Assembly (NCBI RefSeq): GCF_025399195.1
Contig: NW_026252092.1
Span: forward strand, 1 to 64,000
Direction of reading: 5' to 3'
Origin: Umbelopsis ramanniana AG
Lineage: Eukaryota > Mucoromycota > Umbelopsidomycetes > Umbelopsidales > Umbelopsidaceae
DNA length: 64,000 nucleotides
Shown here: piece after piece, positions 1 through 11,400 of the stretch
Layout of the letters: each line of letters begins with the position of its first letter
Numbering within the stretch: position 1 is the stretch's first letter
Program-made: the position numbers and the translations under genes
Notes under the pieces: model-generated
Told to the model about the DNA's origin: nothing
What the model saw: only the letters and a program-made list of their open reading frames with translations
The model's database searches: none

Positions 1-86
1 AAAAAAAAAAAAAAGAAAAATAGGGAAACGGAAGGTGTTGGGCGAATTTTCTAAAAAGAGTCACATACGAAACCACCCTACTGCCC

Positions 87-728
87 ATGAAGCCAACCCG
101 ATCAAAATGGCCAAAGCTATTCCCCAAGTCGGATTTGCAAGTACAAGAGCTACTACCAGGGCAAATCTACACTATATCTGATTTCTTTTCCGTCAAAGAA
201 TGTGATAGTTTGATTTCGTACATTGAAACCAACATTCACCTGCAAACTACACCAGCCATCCCAAAACGGGGCGAGGCATTGCGTAGTAACGACAGAATAT
301 CGCTCAGTGATGTCAACTTTGCGGACACCTTATGGTCTATCGGAATAGATCAAATTGTTCATTCTACTTCAGCGATTCGTAAGGCGGCACTACCACATAC
401 GCCAGCGGGTTTGAATTCTAATATCCGTATCTATCGATATACCCCTGGACAAAAGTTCGAATGCCACTACGACGATACGGTCAAGGACAACGAGACTGGG
501 ATGTGGAGTGAATGGACACTGTTGATATATCTGACCGGAGAGGAAGACATGGCAGGTGGTGAAACCGTGTTTTACAAGACGGAAAAAAAGAAGTCTTCGG
601 TGGTGGTTCGACCAATGAAGGGAACCGCTCTGCTCCATCGTCACGGCGCAAGCTGCCTATTACACGAAGCTAAAGAGGTCACCAAAGGCGTGAAGTATGT
701 ACTACGAAGCGACGTATTAGTGGACTAG
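87..728 (+). CDS. 2-oxoglutarate/Fe(II) dioxygenase, prolyl 4-hydroxylase-like
   Basis: Uninterrupted 213-residue frame. The C-terminal half has the double-stranded beta-helix signature of the prolyl 4-hydroxylase superfamily: an HxD iron motif in FECHYDD (H127, D129), a distal iron histidine in LLHEA (H193), and a basic residue for 2-oxoglutarate in GVKYVLRSDV (K203/R207). LLIYLTGEEDMAGGETVFY is the usual core strand region. Members hydroxylate a protein or small molecule with O2 and 2-oxoglutarate, releasing succinate and CO2. There is no signal peptide, so a cytosolic or nuclear enzyme is likely rather than an ER collagen hydroxylase. The substrate cannot be read from sequence. It converges with the forkhead gene downstream. 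No intron is needed for a full domain. Confidence 0.85.
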   Translation: MKPTRSKWPKLFPKSDLQVQELLPGQIYTISDFFSVKECDSLISYIETNIHLQTTPAIPKRGEALRSNDRISLSDVNFADTLWSIGIDQIVHSTSAIRKAALPHTPAGLNSNIRIYRYTPGQKFECHYDDTVKDNETGMWSEWTLLIYLTGEEDMAGGETVFYKTEKKKSSVVVRPMKGTALLHRHGASCLLHEAKEVTKGVKYVLRSDVLVD

Positions 729-1034
729 GATGACTTCACACCGTGATGTAATTTGAGTATTCATTGGTTTATTAAATTTTTTTGTGATTTTTAACTTTCT
801 TTTCTCTTCATGGGAAGTGAATATATACAAAAAAAGTTCTCACGGATAGTCAAGCTGTGGGGATGGGGGTATCAAATATAACAAACAACAGCAATAATGA
901 TAATGTTGGCAGGGTATCAGAACAAATTGCCATGCCAAAGCGTGACGGGGTAAAAGAGGAGAGGTATCGAGACGACGGGAGGGTATGTGGATGATAAAAT
1001 GTACAATATAATACTGTAATAGCAGGTGATTTGG
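729..1034. other. Convergent 3' intergenic spacer
   Basis: A 306-bp AT-rich spacer between the 3' ends of the oxygenase and forkhead genes. T-rich and A-rich runs near 776-840 could serve as polyadenylation regions for either gene. No further gene is visible. Confidence 0.6.
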
Positions 1035-2829
1035 TTAATGAAGTTGAGGGTACAGGTCGTCCAATGGTAATGAAGGAGGAGTCACGCAATAGGAATCCGT
1101 AGAGTTGGAAGTTTCCTCGTCGTCACTGCTTTCGAATTTGAGGTATTTGGAAGTCTCATCGTCTACGGTAGCAGACTGAAGCAACTGTGCAAATGTAACG
1201 CCAGAGAGATCCGGAGACATTTGCTTGGTCTTGTGCATGCCAACCGGAAGACTGTCAAGCATGGATGAATAGTTCTTGGAGGCAAAGACAGCATTATTCT
1301 GATCTTGCTTGTCTAGTGCTTCCTTTTGTAGGGGATGCTGCAAGCTGAGATCAATGTCAAGAGGTCTTGTGATGGCATTGGGTGGACAATGGCTAAAGTA
1401 ATCGGCACCTTCGCCTTCAGCATTGGTTAGGTATGAGAATTCAGAGTAGAGGTCAAAGCCAGGTTGGTCAGGGCATAGCAGCTCCAAGCCAGATGCTAGC
1501 ATGTTTCTCCAGGACAATTCCAGATTGGAATCTTCCTCAGCTATGACGGCAGGATTCTCATGGCTGAGTTCAGCCTTTTGAATGTCGGCTTGTTCCTTGG
1601 CCAACTTCCGTCTTTGCTTGCGCTTATGGAGAGAGCCAATATATTCATTGCTAACGTCAACACCAGAGTCACAATCAGAGTCATAAGAATCCTCGCGGGT
1701 TCTTTGCTTTCTCTTCTTGCTACGACGAGTTCGTCGACCAATGCTTTGTGCGGGCTTTTCCTTTTCAACCTTGGACATTCTGAAAGTAGTATAGAGAGGA
1801 GAGGTAGATCGAGTGGTTTGTGTAAACTGATCTGGGGAATATTGGATGGAAGCAGCTTCTTCCTCTTCAACGTTGGAGATATGAAGATAGTCAGAGGAAC
1901 CTGATCTGGTATTGCTCTTGTGTTCTTGATAATCTTCTGGCACAGTGATGAGGAGATTGGCAGAGCACAACTTGGTGACCTTGCAGCTTTCACCTTCGAC
2001 ATCAATAGCACTATCATGGCGGGCTAAGCCTTGAGGAGTGTCGGCGACAGCGAACTGAGCACCGAGAGGAAGAGTGGATTGATGATGTCTTCGGGGACCA
2101 CCTTTACGGGTGAGGTTCTCGATAAACGGACGCTCAGCGCCAGGTATGATAGCCCAATAGCTACCCTTTCCAGGGTTCTGCTTTGAAGGACGGCGTTCAA
2201 GCTTAACGAAGCTTCGCTTATTCAGGGACAAATTGTGTCTTATGGAGTTCTGCAGGATCGGCAAATGTGAGCGGCAAGTTGGGGGAGGAGATTACATTTA
2301 TTACCGCATGCAGACATACCTGCCAGCCGTGACTTCCAAGAGCGTAATATGGGTATTGCTCAGAGATCCAGCGATAGATATCACTTAATGTAAGTTTACC
2401 ATGAGCACTGCACAAGATAGCGTGAGCAATCAAAGTGGCGTAAGAATAAGGTGGCTTCTCATTTGCATGAGAGGGTTTCCACCACGTTCGAATATCCATA
2501 GGCCATTGGCGTGTGTTGGTATTTGCTTCGTTGTCAAAACTGGTTATACATTCCCTACCCGGCTTGACAACCAGCATGGAATCAGAGAGTGAGCGGCTAG
2601 GACAAGGCTGAGGGGGGCAAGGTACATGTCCTGCAGGACTCTCCTGGATGATAGAGATAGCACATGATGCTCGTCGGCGGTGAGCTAGTCGGCCGCTGTT
2701 GGATTGTGAAGCTGGCATGGCTACTTGAAAGGTTGAAGTATAGTCGTTGGGTGTGATGGGAAGCTGGAACGCAAAATCGGTATCACAAGCTGGTGGGTAC
2801 CAGTTGTTGCTGGTGTGAGATTCGTTCAT
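1035..2829 (-). CDS. Forkhead (winged-helix) transcription factor
   Basis: Two exons, 2829-2320 and 2249-1035, joined by a GT..AG intron (2319-2250), give 574 residues. The intron cuts the forkhead domain between GW-Q and NSIRHNLSLNK, and joining restores the family motif exactly. The domain spans about residues 123-210: KPPYSYATLIAHAIL, then SDIYRWI, then NSIRHNLSLNKRSFVKLER, then GKGSYWAI. A basic cluster rich in R/K follows in the middle of the long acidic/serine-rich tail and may be a nuclear localisation signal. I chose the ATG at 2829 over an upstream in-frame ATG at 2886. The TATA element at 2896-2903 puts transcription start near 2868, leaving the upstream ATG outside the mRNA. Forkhead factors bind RYAAAYA-like sites. 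Which paralogue (cell cycle, development) this is cannot be told. Confidence 0.92.
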
Positions 2830-2895
2830 GAGAAGAAAGGGTGATAATAAAAAAGAAGATCTCGTTGGATGAGCGGGGAGGCGCAAAGTAGTACT

Positions 2896-2903
2896 ATTAT
2901 ATA
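2896..2903 (-). promoter_or_regulatory. TATA element of the forkhead gene
   Basis: TATATAAT on the minus strand, 67 bp upstream of the chosen ATG at 2829 and only about 10 bp from the rejected ATG at 2886. It is the main reason for the start choice. Confidence 0.55.
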
Positions 2904-4132
2904 GGAAAAGAAAAAAAAAAGCTGCGTGGAATACGATGTTATGACTGAGGTACGCTTCTATATGAGGTCACACGCGGTAAAAAAGCTGTGCTCCGAGAGT
3001 CATCCGAGGCACTTCACTCCAAAATTACTAAATTGGGCCATCCAACAATAACAACAACAATGTACTCAACATGAACTCCTCCTCGGAGACCAGTATCCGT
3101 CGACTATTCGAGAGCTGTCATACAAGATTCGATAGGCGTCGCGGCAACTGAGAACGTTTTTGCATATTGGTCAGAAATATGAGAATTTACGTAGAGAAAG
3201 GGAGAGCTACTCAACCAATGCGTTCCTGAGCGGTGCTTCAACTCCCCCAGGCCTGGCTATTACATCGGTTTCTCACTCATGCTGTTGTGGTCATCGAATG
3301 ATGTCTTTTTGCTAAGCGACGTCAATATTCTTCTATTGAAAAAAAAAAAAGTTCGATTTCTTCTCCGCCCTCTAGCTAATCATCGATGGTGATACTTACA
3401 CAACGTTACTACGCAATTGGCAGCGGTCCGCATATTCCGTACAAAGCGAACGGGAGCCAATCCGAAAAGCCTGACGCCATGTTTAGACTCTCTTCGCCAC
3501 CCTGAAACACAAGTCGATTTAGACTGCACCCCCTGGTCTTCGGTTAATGATGATCACAATGGTTCAGCCAGCTACTCTATACTGAACACTTTGTACCGTT
3601 CGCAAGTTGCTGTTTTATTTATGCGTGGCATTTTCCCTACATGCCAGGGGAAATATCGCCACAATCAGTTGACTCTAGGCTATCGTAGACATCGATGCAC
3701 AAGTTAGAAGACCGTCATGGCCAAATGATGTACCAATTATATAACCGGCATCGTAAGCTCAGCCATTTGCAACCACATATGACATGTGACGTTTACTTTC
3801 GTACATCCCACCCTTTGCTTTCTTACGTGGAAAGTTTAGTTTACTTATCACTCTATTGGAATCATATACAAGAAAAAAGAGCTCGGAAATGAGTAGGGCA
3901 AGTCGTCCCGAATGTGTACAGCCGAGACGTGGCGAAATGAAGGGATAGTACAAGTATAATAGTGGGATATGTAAGGTAATAAAGCGTAAATGTTGGGTCT
4001 GATCACAATCCAGCCCGAAACACGAAAAAAAAAAATGGCCAAGGTCCGTTCTCTCAACTCCTTTGACAAGGAGGTCCATACATGTGGCCCATAATGCATG
4101 TGATCATGAAAGATAGAAAAGAAAATCGTCCC
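2904..4132. other. Intergenic region, no supported gene
   Basis: About 1.2 kb upstream of the forkhead gene and downstream of the WW-domain gene. Short open frames (e.g. 3417-3707) have no family resemblance or splice support. Promoter elements of the forkhead gene are presumably here. No repeat or RNA gene seen. Confidence 0.5.
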
Positions 4133-5168
4133 TTACCAGCCATGGTGGTGCCCATGGTGGTGTCCGTGGTGATGCCCATGATGGTGTCCATGCTGGTGTC
4201 CGTGATGATGTCCTTGGTATTGACCAGGATATCCATATTGAGCTATACCAGAATGCATCAGTTAGTACGCTAGAACAAAAAAAATTTCTCGCTTCTTGTG
4301 CTCCCATATCTTTCAACTTACGACCAGAAAATCCACCATAGGGCACGGGTGGCGCCATGAAGTTGCCCAGAAGGCCATGGTTTTGGTGATGATGGTTACC
4401 TCCGCCCATAAGTTTACCGGCGGCCAATCTGGATTTCAAAACCATCGGTAAAGTCAATATCACTCAAACTAAAATGTTCTCAATGTTCTTTTCCTTACCC
4501 TATCAAACTACCGGCGAGAGCGCCTCCCATGTTGTTTCCAGGAAAGCCTATCCGATAAATACACATTAGCCCTTTTTATCCCGACAAGCAACCATTGTTC
4601 CGGACCCCTTATCCTAAAAAAAATGAAATGTACCTGAATGTTGTTGACCTTGGCCATAGTTTTGATTGTAGTTTTGATTGTAATTCTGGTTGTAATTGTT
4701 GGGATATCCATATCCGCCGCCACCATAGCCTTGTTGCGGTCGTCCTCCACCAAGAGCACCTGATATAAATGAGCCAAGTCCTCTGTCTGTGGATTGACCC
4801 GAACTTGAGCCTGGCGTGTTTGGGCTTGGCGAATATTCAGGAGGGGGAACTCCTTGATAGCTGTTGGCTTCACCACCTTTAACTGGATCGGTTGGTATTT
4901 CCCACTGAGTGGCGCCTGTCATAGTGTTGGCGAAGAAGTAGCGACCTTGTGAAGGTTCCCATCTATTAAAAGAGTAACCAGGTTAATTTAAACAAAGTTC
5001 AATACAGAAGGTTTCGTTTCAGCTGAGAATATGTATTTACTGAGCAACCCTATAAATCAGACGCAAGATTAGTTAATGTCGTTAGAGTAGCGTCATAAAA
5101 TATATTTGAATGCAGTACCATCCAGCTGGAAGTGATGGAGGAGGAGGTTGATTCATTGGTTCTTGCAT
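4133..5168 (-). CDS. WW-domain protein with NYNQ repeats, GxxxG-rich hydrophobic helix and Gly-His tail
   Basis: Six exons: 5168-5119, 5049-5041 (9 nt), 4962-4634, 4547-4499, 4428-4322, 4242-4133; 217 residues, frame closes exactly. Joining exons 1-3 rebuilds one WW domain: LPAGWVAQWEPSQGRYFFAN followed by TMTGATQWEIP, with both signature tryptophans and the aromatic pair; WW domains bind proline-rich ligands. The middle is Gly/Tyr/Asn-rich with four NYNQ units. Then comes a short glycine-rich helix (GGALAGSLIGLAAGKLMGG), like those of glycine-zipper proteins. The C terminus is a run of GHHH units ending HHHGW, a likely metal-binding tail. The stop codon TAA lies inside a good donor sequence (TG|GTAAGG), so a longer splice form is possible. 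Function unknown. Confidence 0.82.
5041..5049 (-). other. 9-nt microexon of the WW-domain gene
   Basis: GGTTGCTCA, flanked by ..TATAG upstream and GTAAATAC downstream. It supplies W(part)-V-A-Q(part). Without it the WW domain loses the residues between LPAG and W-E-P and the frame does not link exon 1 to exon 3 correctly. Confidence 0.8.
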
Positions 5169-6120
5169 TATGAAAAGGTTGTTTGCTTGAGAGAAATGGA
5201 AATTCTTGAGCTGGAGGTGGTTGAAATTTATGTCATTTCCCCAGCCAAGACTTTTCACTTGATTTGGCAAAGGTCATCTCCAGTTGGAACTAAGCGCAGC
5301 CGCAGTTTAAGAGGAATCAACAGACTTTCCTTGCGGTAGTTCATAGCTAAACTCCACCATATATGGGCTCGCTTAGACGAAAGAGCATAATTTGTTATCT
5401 AAATTCGATTTTTTTACACCGACCTTTGAAGACGATCTTTAATACTTTGCTCCTCCATCGGCTTGCTAGTATCTACCGATCAACACAACTAGTCAAAAGT
5501 CATTACAGAATTTTACGCAATATTATTTCATAACGTTCTGCTCTGTGCTTTGCTTATGGCTCACATCAGCCATTAAGATAATGTATATGATTGAGCAATA
5601 TGGGATGCTTGGATCCGAATACATTGATATGGTTATCCGAGATCAAATCTTGGCACAATGGCCTTACCACAATAGCCTTACTTGATTAAATTTTTCTTTT
5701 CTTTTTTTCTATTCTTACTTCCGCACTCATTTCAAAGCCTCGTCTCAATTTAACAGTTAATCATACTTCGAACGGGGATCATCCTGAAAAAAGAACAAAA
5801 GCATAGCAATTTTTGACAGAAATGTCGAAGCAGCAACAAGCTGATGCTCATGTCTTTAGAAATGGAAGTTTAATCAAACGTAAAGGCAAAAAAAAGGCTC
5901 GCATATTTTGATCATACACAACACTATTGACAACAAAAGATATGGCGAAAAACAATGGGCAAATGGAAGTGCTCGTGGGGCCGCTGAATGACATCCAAGC
6001 AGACGGTCATCTCATTGGCTGAGAATGTAATTAATTATATCATAAAAATCAACTCGTGGTCTCAGCGACTTGCAAGCCCACAGAAGAAACACGACCTCTT
6101 TGCTTATCCCTATAGTCAGA
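5169..6120. other. Divergent intergenic region
   Basis: About 950 bp between the divergently transcribed WW-domain gene and the V-ATPase D gene, presumably carrying both promoters. Pyrimidine-rich runs near 5690-5715. No gene, repeat or RNA recognised. Confidence 0.5.
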
Positions 6121-7379
6121 ATGTCCGGCAATAATCAACGCCTGAGCATTTTCCCAACGCGAATGTAAGCTGCCAAACCTTTGATATTACACGAAGCTAC
6201 CTCGCTATGAAATTTCACTTTGGAGAGAAACTTGCGTTGGCTAACACCGTTTGACATTGGCTTAATAGGGCCTTGACGACCATGAAGGGAAAGCTGAAGG
6301 GTGCACAGACAGGACATTCCCTTTTGAAAAGAAAATCAGAAGCACTGACCAAACGATTTCGAACGATCACACAAAAAATCGATGAGGTCTGTTGAAGATG
6401 CCTACCGTGGATCTGAATCAATTTGACCCAGCCTAATTCTTTATCTTAATTACATCTATAGCTTAAGCGAAAGATGGGAAAAGTCATGCAGGTAGCATCC
6501 TTTTCGCTTGCAGAAGTTCAATATATTACGGGCGATATAAGGTAAGACAACTTTTTTACATATCGAACTTAACCTGACTGCTTGTTAACGCCTCCCTCCA
6601 TGATAGTTATCAAGTTCAAGAATCGGCAAAAACCGCTCAACTCAAAGTACGAGCCAAGCAAGAGAATGTATCTGGTGTCATGCTGCCAGTGTTCGAGAGT
6701 TACAACGAAGGAGGAAATGGTAAATTACAATGCTTTGAACGATGATGTCGGTAGAAAACGTCGATCTAACTACTTTTTAAAGCCTTTGAATTCACTGGTC
6801 TTGGTAGAGGTGGTCAGCAAATTCAAAAGACAAAGGAAGTTTATGCAAAGGCTGTTGAGACCTTGGTCGAACTAGCCAGCTTGCAGGCAAGTCCAAAAAT
6901 CATGGGCGGGCGGCGGGGTCTTGATGGCATAAAGCAATGTTTAAGCTGACTTTTGCATGATTCCAGACGGCATTTGTGATTCTTGATGAAGTCATCAAGC
7001 TAACCAATAGACGTGTTAACGCCATTGAGCACGTTATCATTCCTCGTTATGAAAACACCATCAAGTACATATTATCGGAATTAGACGAACAAGATCGTGA
7101 AGAATTCTTCAGGTGAGCATGGGGTAAATTGTCCCACTCCATGAATGCGAAATACTTACGCCTTCTGTCAAACACCATTGTATTAGATTGAAAAAAGTGC
7201 AAGGCAAGAAGAAGGAGAGAGCTGCTCTGGAAGAAGCCGACAATGCTAAGAAGCTCGCTTTGGCGCAAGCCGAGAGTGAACATGATGCTGAAATCAGTAC
7301 ACCCGTGCTTCAGGCAGCACATGAATCTGGCGAACTAGATCTTTTGGGCGACGAAGAGGACGAGGATGTCATTTTCTAA
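6121..7379 (+). CDS. VMA8: V-type H+-ATPase subunit D
   Basis: Seven exons: 6121-6164, 6269-6386, 6462-6541, 6607-6719, 6783-6886, 6967-7112, 7187-7379; 265 residues, close to the usual 250-260. The reading is unmistakable: [118 protein letters not shown]. Subunit D is the central rotor stalk of the V1 sector. It turns inside the A3B3 ring and couples ATP hydrolysis to proton pumping into vacuoles and endosomes. Long helices at both ends form the coiled-coil shaft. Intron 5 (6887-6966) begins with GC instead of GT. The acidic C terminus (DEEDEDVIF) is fungal-style. Single start candidate, consistent with the family. Confidence 0.96.
6887..6966 (+). other. GC-AG intron in the V-ATPase D gene
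   Basis: Exon 5 ends ..TTGCAG and the intron starts GCAAGTCC, ending TTCCAG before ACGGCATTTG. The protein across the joint, [12 protein letters not shown], is the conserved family sequence, so the boundary is fixed by homology. No alternative GT keeps the frame. Outside the C at position +2 the donor matches consensus (CAG|GCAAGT), as is typical of U2-type GC-AG introns. Confidence 0.9.
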
Positions 7380-7672
7380 TGCAAATCCTCAATGGGATTG
7401 ACTTAAAAGCACTGAAAAACGACTTCAACGAGGGTTTTTTTGCATGTTCATGTTGCATATACCTTTTTTTTTTTTTTTGGTTCAATACATTTTTTATGAA
7501 ATGATGGGCATGATATTAGAATGTACTCAGTGTAGAGGAGAGTTAATACAAAGGGGCATATGTAACAAACGGTGGTACAATAGAATGGAGAAACACGAGG
7601 AGGACGCTCATTAAATAGTAAGTACCAGTCAAAGGGTTTGAGCCTTAAGCAAAGTCGGCCGTTTTGAGACCC

Positions 7673-8465
7673 TTAATCATAGTCTGAATAAGGCCGTCCG
7701 CCATGTTGTGGATAGGTGTCATCGTCAAAGTCATTTTCAGGTTGATAAACCTCCAGATCTCCTTTATCTGTCTTTCGTCTCTTGAGTAAGAAGAAGGCCG
7801 CTGCTCCCACCACAGCAGCGCCACCAACACCTCCTACAACACCGCCGATAATCGATTTCTGGGTAGTGCTTAGACCGCCAGCAGAGTCGGTAGGAGCAGG
7901 TGTAGCTGTGCTGGAGGAGGCGATTGAACTGCTCGAGAACAGATCCGTTGAAGTAGGAACGAAAGATGTTGTGGGAGGCATGCTAGTAAAGCTTGAGAAG
8001 CTACTGCTGGTGGGTACAGAGAAGGAGTCTGTTGTGGTAGTACTGAAAAAATCTGTCGTTGTTGTTGTTGTTGGCGTATCAGTTGGAGTATCAGTAGTTG
8101 TTGTGGTCGTATCTGTAGGTGTATCTGTAGGTGTATCTGTAGGTGTGTCTGTAGGTGTGTCTGTAGGTGTATCCGTAGATGTATCTGTAGTACTTCCATA
8201 ATCTGTGGTAGTATCTGTAGGAGATGGAGTAAATGGTGTATATTGACCATCATTGTAACTGGTTGTTGTGGTATCCCCTAATATAAATATGAGGTTTGTG
8301 AGGAGGCTGCCGAGGAAGCAGATATGGATTCCGTGGCAAGCACTTACCACCATCAAAAGGATCATATGCAGCATCTATGTTGTTAAGAGCATCTCCTATG
8401 ATATCGCCGCGAGCATAAGCGGCAAAGACGGCCATTAAAGCAGGAGCATAATGATACGAATGCAT
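7673..8465 (-). CDS. Secreted/membrane mucin-like protein with Thr-Asp-Pro repeats and one transmembrane helix
   Basis: Two exons, 8465-8348 and 8277-7673 (intron GTAAGT..TTAG), 240 residues. The N terminus (MHSYHYAPALMAVFAAYARG) looks like a short signal peptide. A Thr/Ser/Asp/Pro stalk follows, with a tandem TDTP repeat, then a Ser/Thr-rich stretch likely to be O-mannosylated. Next is a glycine-rich transmembrane helix (about IIGGVVGGVGGAAVVGAAAFF), then LLKRRK and an acidic cytoplasmic tail ending RPYSDYD. This topology resembles fungal cell-wall stress sensors (Mid2/Wsc type), but no WSC cysteine domain is present, so only the layout supports that role. The repeat number is likely polymorphic. 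Confidence 0.75.
8078..8205 (-). repeat. 12-bp coding minisatellite (Thr-Asp-Thr-Pro)
   Basis: Tandem units related to GTATCTGTAGGT on the plus strand encode TDTP on the minus strand. Several neighbouring units are identical, flanked by diverged ones. The length is always a multiple of 3, so unit gain or loss keeps the frame of the stalk. Confidence 0.8.
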
Positions 8466-11400
8466 CTTAAGCTTGCAGAGTTGAAAAAGTTCAAGCAAAA
8501 AGAAACCGGCGAGAATAGAACTGAAGACGGCCTGGCAAAAACAAAAAAAAAATAGGTACAAGCGGAGTATTCGAAAATCAAAAAATAGAAAAGGTGTTCC
8601 CTTTTCAGGTCTGCCACACTTGAAATTTACATCATAAGCAAGTACACAAGTCTTGGCCAGCCTGACCAAGTAAGACAAAAGTTGGTGATAATCAGATGAA
8701 TCACTTGCGTTATGATTTTTCCATCTAGGATGAGCTACTTTTCAACTTGATCAAACCTCCCTTACCGTTCAAATCCAAAAGATAACATCAAATAACTGAC
8801 TTTCAATGCGCACCATTTCGCGGTGCATCGGCTCATGCCTGGGCACCAAAACTGGTGTGACAAAATGGATAACACGACTGCTTCAAAGTAACAGTAGCTA
8901 CCCAAGCCATTGCAGTAAGTGCATCGGTAGGCTTTGATACTATTTGTTGATCTAAATTCTAACATATTGTTTGCTTTGGTTTGGGTCTAAACCCAGTATC
9001 GTACTTGCGCCAGCCTTTTCTGGTGAGCATAGTATACAAAGAGATAGATCGAGCTTTTCTTATGCATCCTGTTGCTGCTGCTAATACTAACTGGAATAGA
9101 CGAGGCGCGTGTGTGTGTCGAAGGCCGAAGTAGTTGATCCAAGTCGTAACCTTTAAATTCATCATTTTCGGCTGAGAGCCGTTACTGAGAATTTTGAAGC
9201 GCCCATAAAGGGATATAATGTCTGTGCAACCTCATCGTTGCCTCCTTATCCTAGCGATAAAGAAATCTTTTCAGCTATTAATGCCATGTTTTTATTTGCA
9301 TGATATGATGAGCCACAGTAACACAGTTCAGGAGGGAGAAACTATGACTGAACCTTTTTACCACGACATTCGTGAACTTGGGAAGTTCGATTGTTTTAAC
9401 ATAGCCAGAAACTATTCTGGAGAAGGACAAAGACATTTTGTATTCCTCAAACAAACCAACCGACAACGCGATCCTGCCGCAATGAAGCTGGCTAACTAGG
9501 CCATAGTAATAGTGGGGAAGCCAGCACTCGAGTTTGTCTCAGAATGGAAACCGTTTCAAGCTCCGTTCTACCAAGTGCGATGCTCTTAACCTTAGACAAT
9601 GAAGTTCAAACATTACAATACATATGCGACATGGTTTGGCTGCACAAGATTGAATCATTATATTGGAATATAAATATATCGAGTAGTGATTTGCGTGAAT
9701 CAGGATTTCAAGATCTATTTTTGAACATAAGATATTTACATTTTCAGGTGGCATGAATGAATTGTGCCTTCATGTTTCAGTTCATATCAAGCGCACCCTA
9801 GAGTATCAATCTTTAATCAAAGCAATAGAAGAGATATAATGGTCGAAAAAAAGTCAAATAATCTATATATCATCAGCCTAATAGGATGGTACACGATTTT
9901 CTCGCCCCACAATACAAGATATATGACAATGACCATATATATTATATTATATTCCTGTGCAAATTTTCATTTTTCTGTACACGTCCGGTCAAAAGACGTT
10001 TTCACTGACATGCTAGTAGCCGTATCTCATAATGTTCATCATTTATTCTTAATTTAAAGATGGAAAAAATGTTTAATAACCCAGCTATAGCCCACTTCAC
10101 AATAAGCATTCTCTTATTCTGGTTGATAATAATTGGCGATAAAAATGTCGATGTTGTTGGTGAGTTACTTGATATACCATGCACCAACATTGTATTGTAG
10201 AACTTGACTATTGTAACATAAATTGATCATAAATAATTGGTTCTTGGATCAAAGCTGGTTTGCATGATGATTGGTCTTCAATAAAACGATCGCGTTGAGC
10301 GCGACGCAAAATGATCGCGATCTGCAGAAACTAAAAATATGAAAATAACATTGAGTACGGACACTTGTATGGCCATTATAAAAATGCTAAATTCTGACTG
10401 TGTCGCTCTCACTAAATCCAACACATTTAGCTTGTATATTAGTATTAGCAATATGTTCGTTCGCTCAAAAGCACTGGCTTCGTGAATATCAGCAACCCAA
10501 GTCTCAATTTGATTTTGTGACTGGAGTATTTTGGGGGTCTTTTGGGCAACCCCTTAAGCCGTCAACACAATGAACGGTATTCATTTCAAATATCTGCTCT
10601 CAAATGCGAATCTCGCAATGCTAACTATAAATAATCGTCCGTTTCACGAGAAGTCGCGGCTTACGACATCACCATAAGAGCGCTGGGCTAATCTCCATAG
10701 AGTAAATCCTTGGATCAGTGAGCTCTGTTCATGACCACATCGCAAGATGCTCAGTGGCAATGACTTCCTTAGCTGACTGATAGCTATACTCTTAGTACAT
10801 TAGTCTTTTTCAAAAAAAATCCCCAAACCGAGACTCCGAAAGGTAATTAAAGAAAACGGAACCCAAGAAACGGAACCCACAATACGGGACATCGACGGAA
10901 TAATACGATAATGGTACAATGGTACCCACCGTAAGGAAAAAGACACCTCCGACTACCGGTGTATTGGAAATAGGCGGCGCTCAACTCCATTCCAGATAAG
11001 CTACCTATACCTATTCTTATCGATAATTGCAAACACCTTTTACGCTTGGGTCAAAAGAGAGATCTAACAAAACATACCGAGTATGGCTTCGTGAATGAAT
11101 TCCTTCAATTTCCTTAGCATGTTCGAAGACTCGGGGTTGGTAGAATGCAGATATAATCCGAACGAAACACTTGTCTATCGAAATGAAGTAATGAACCATA
11201 CCATACAGTAATTCGCTCGTTCTGTTTTTGGGTCACATTTCACACCATAGTTGCGCAGCTCGTAGGACCCTTTACAAAAATATACTCATAGTTGACAAAT
11301 ACCAAAATTATACATCGTAGAAGTTTAGGAATGTCAGGGTCGTTAAATAAAGGGAACTATTATAGGCAGTATTGTAGACAAGGTCATGCGTGCAACCGAC

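Noticed and set aside
2218-2320. Continuation of the forkhead exon 1 frame past residue Q170
   Set aside because: This is intron; it destroys the forkhead helix 3, which is restored by splicing.
7782-8201. Plus-strand frame of 139 codons opposite the mucin-like gene
   Set aside because: Valine/serine-rich shadow of the TDTP repeat on the other strand.
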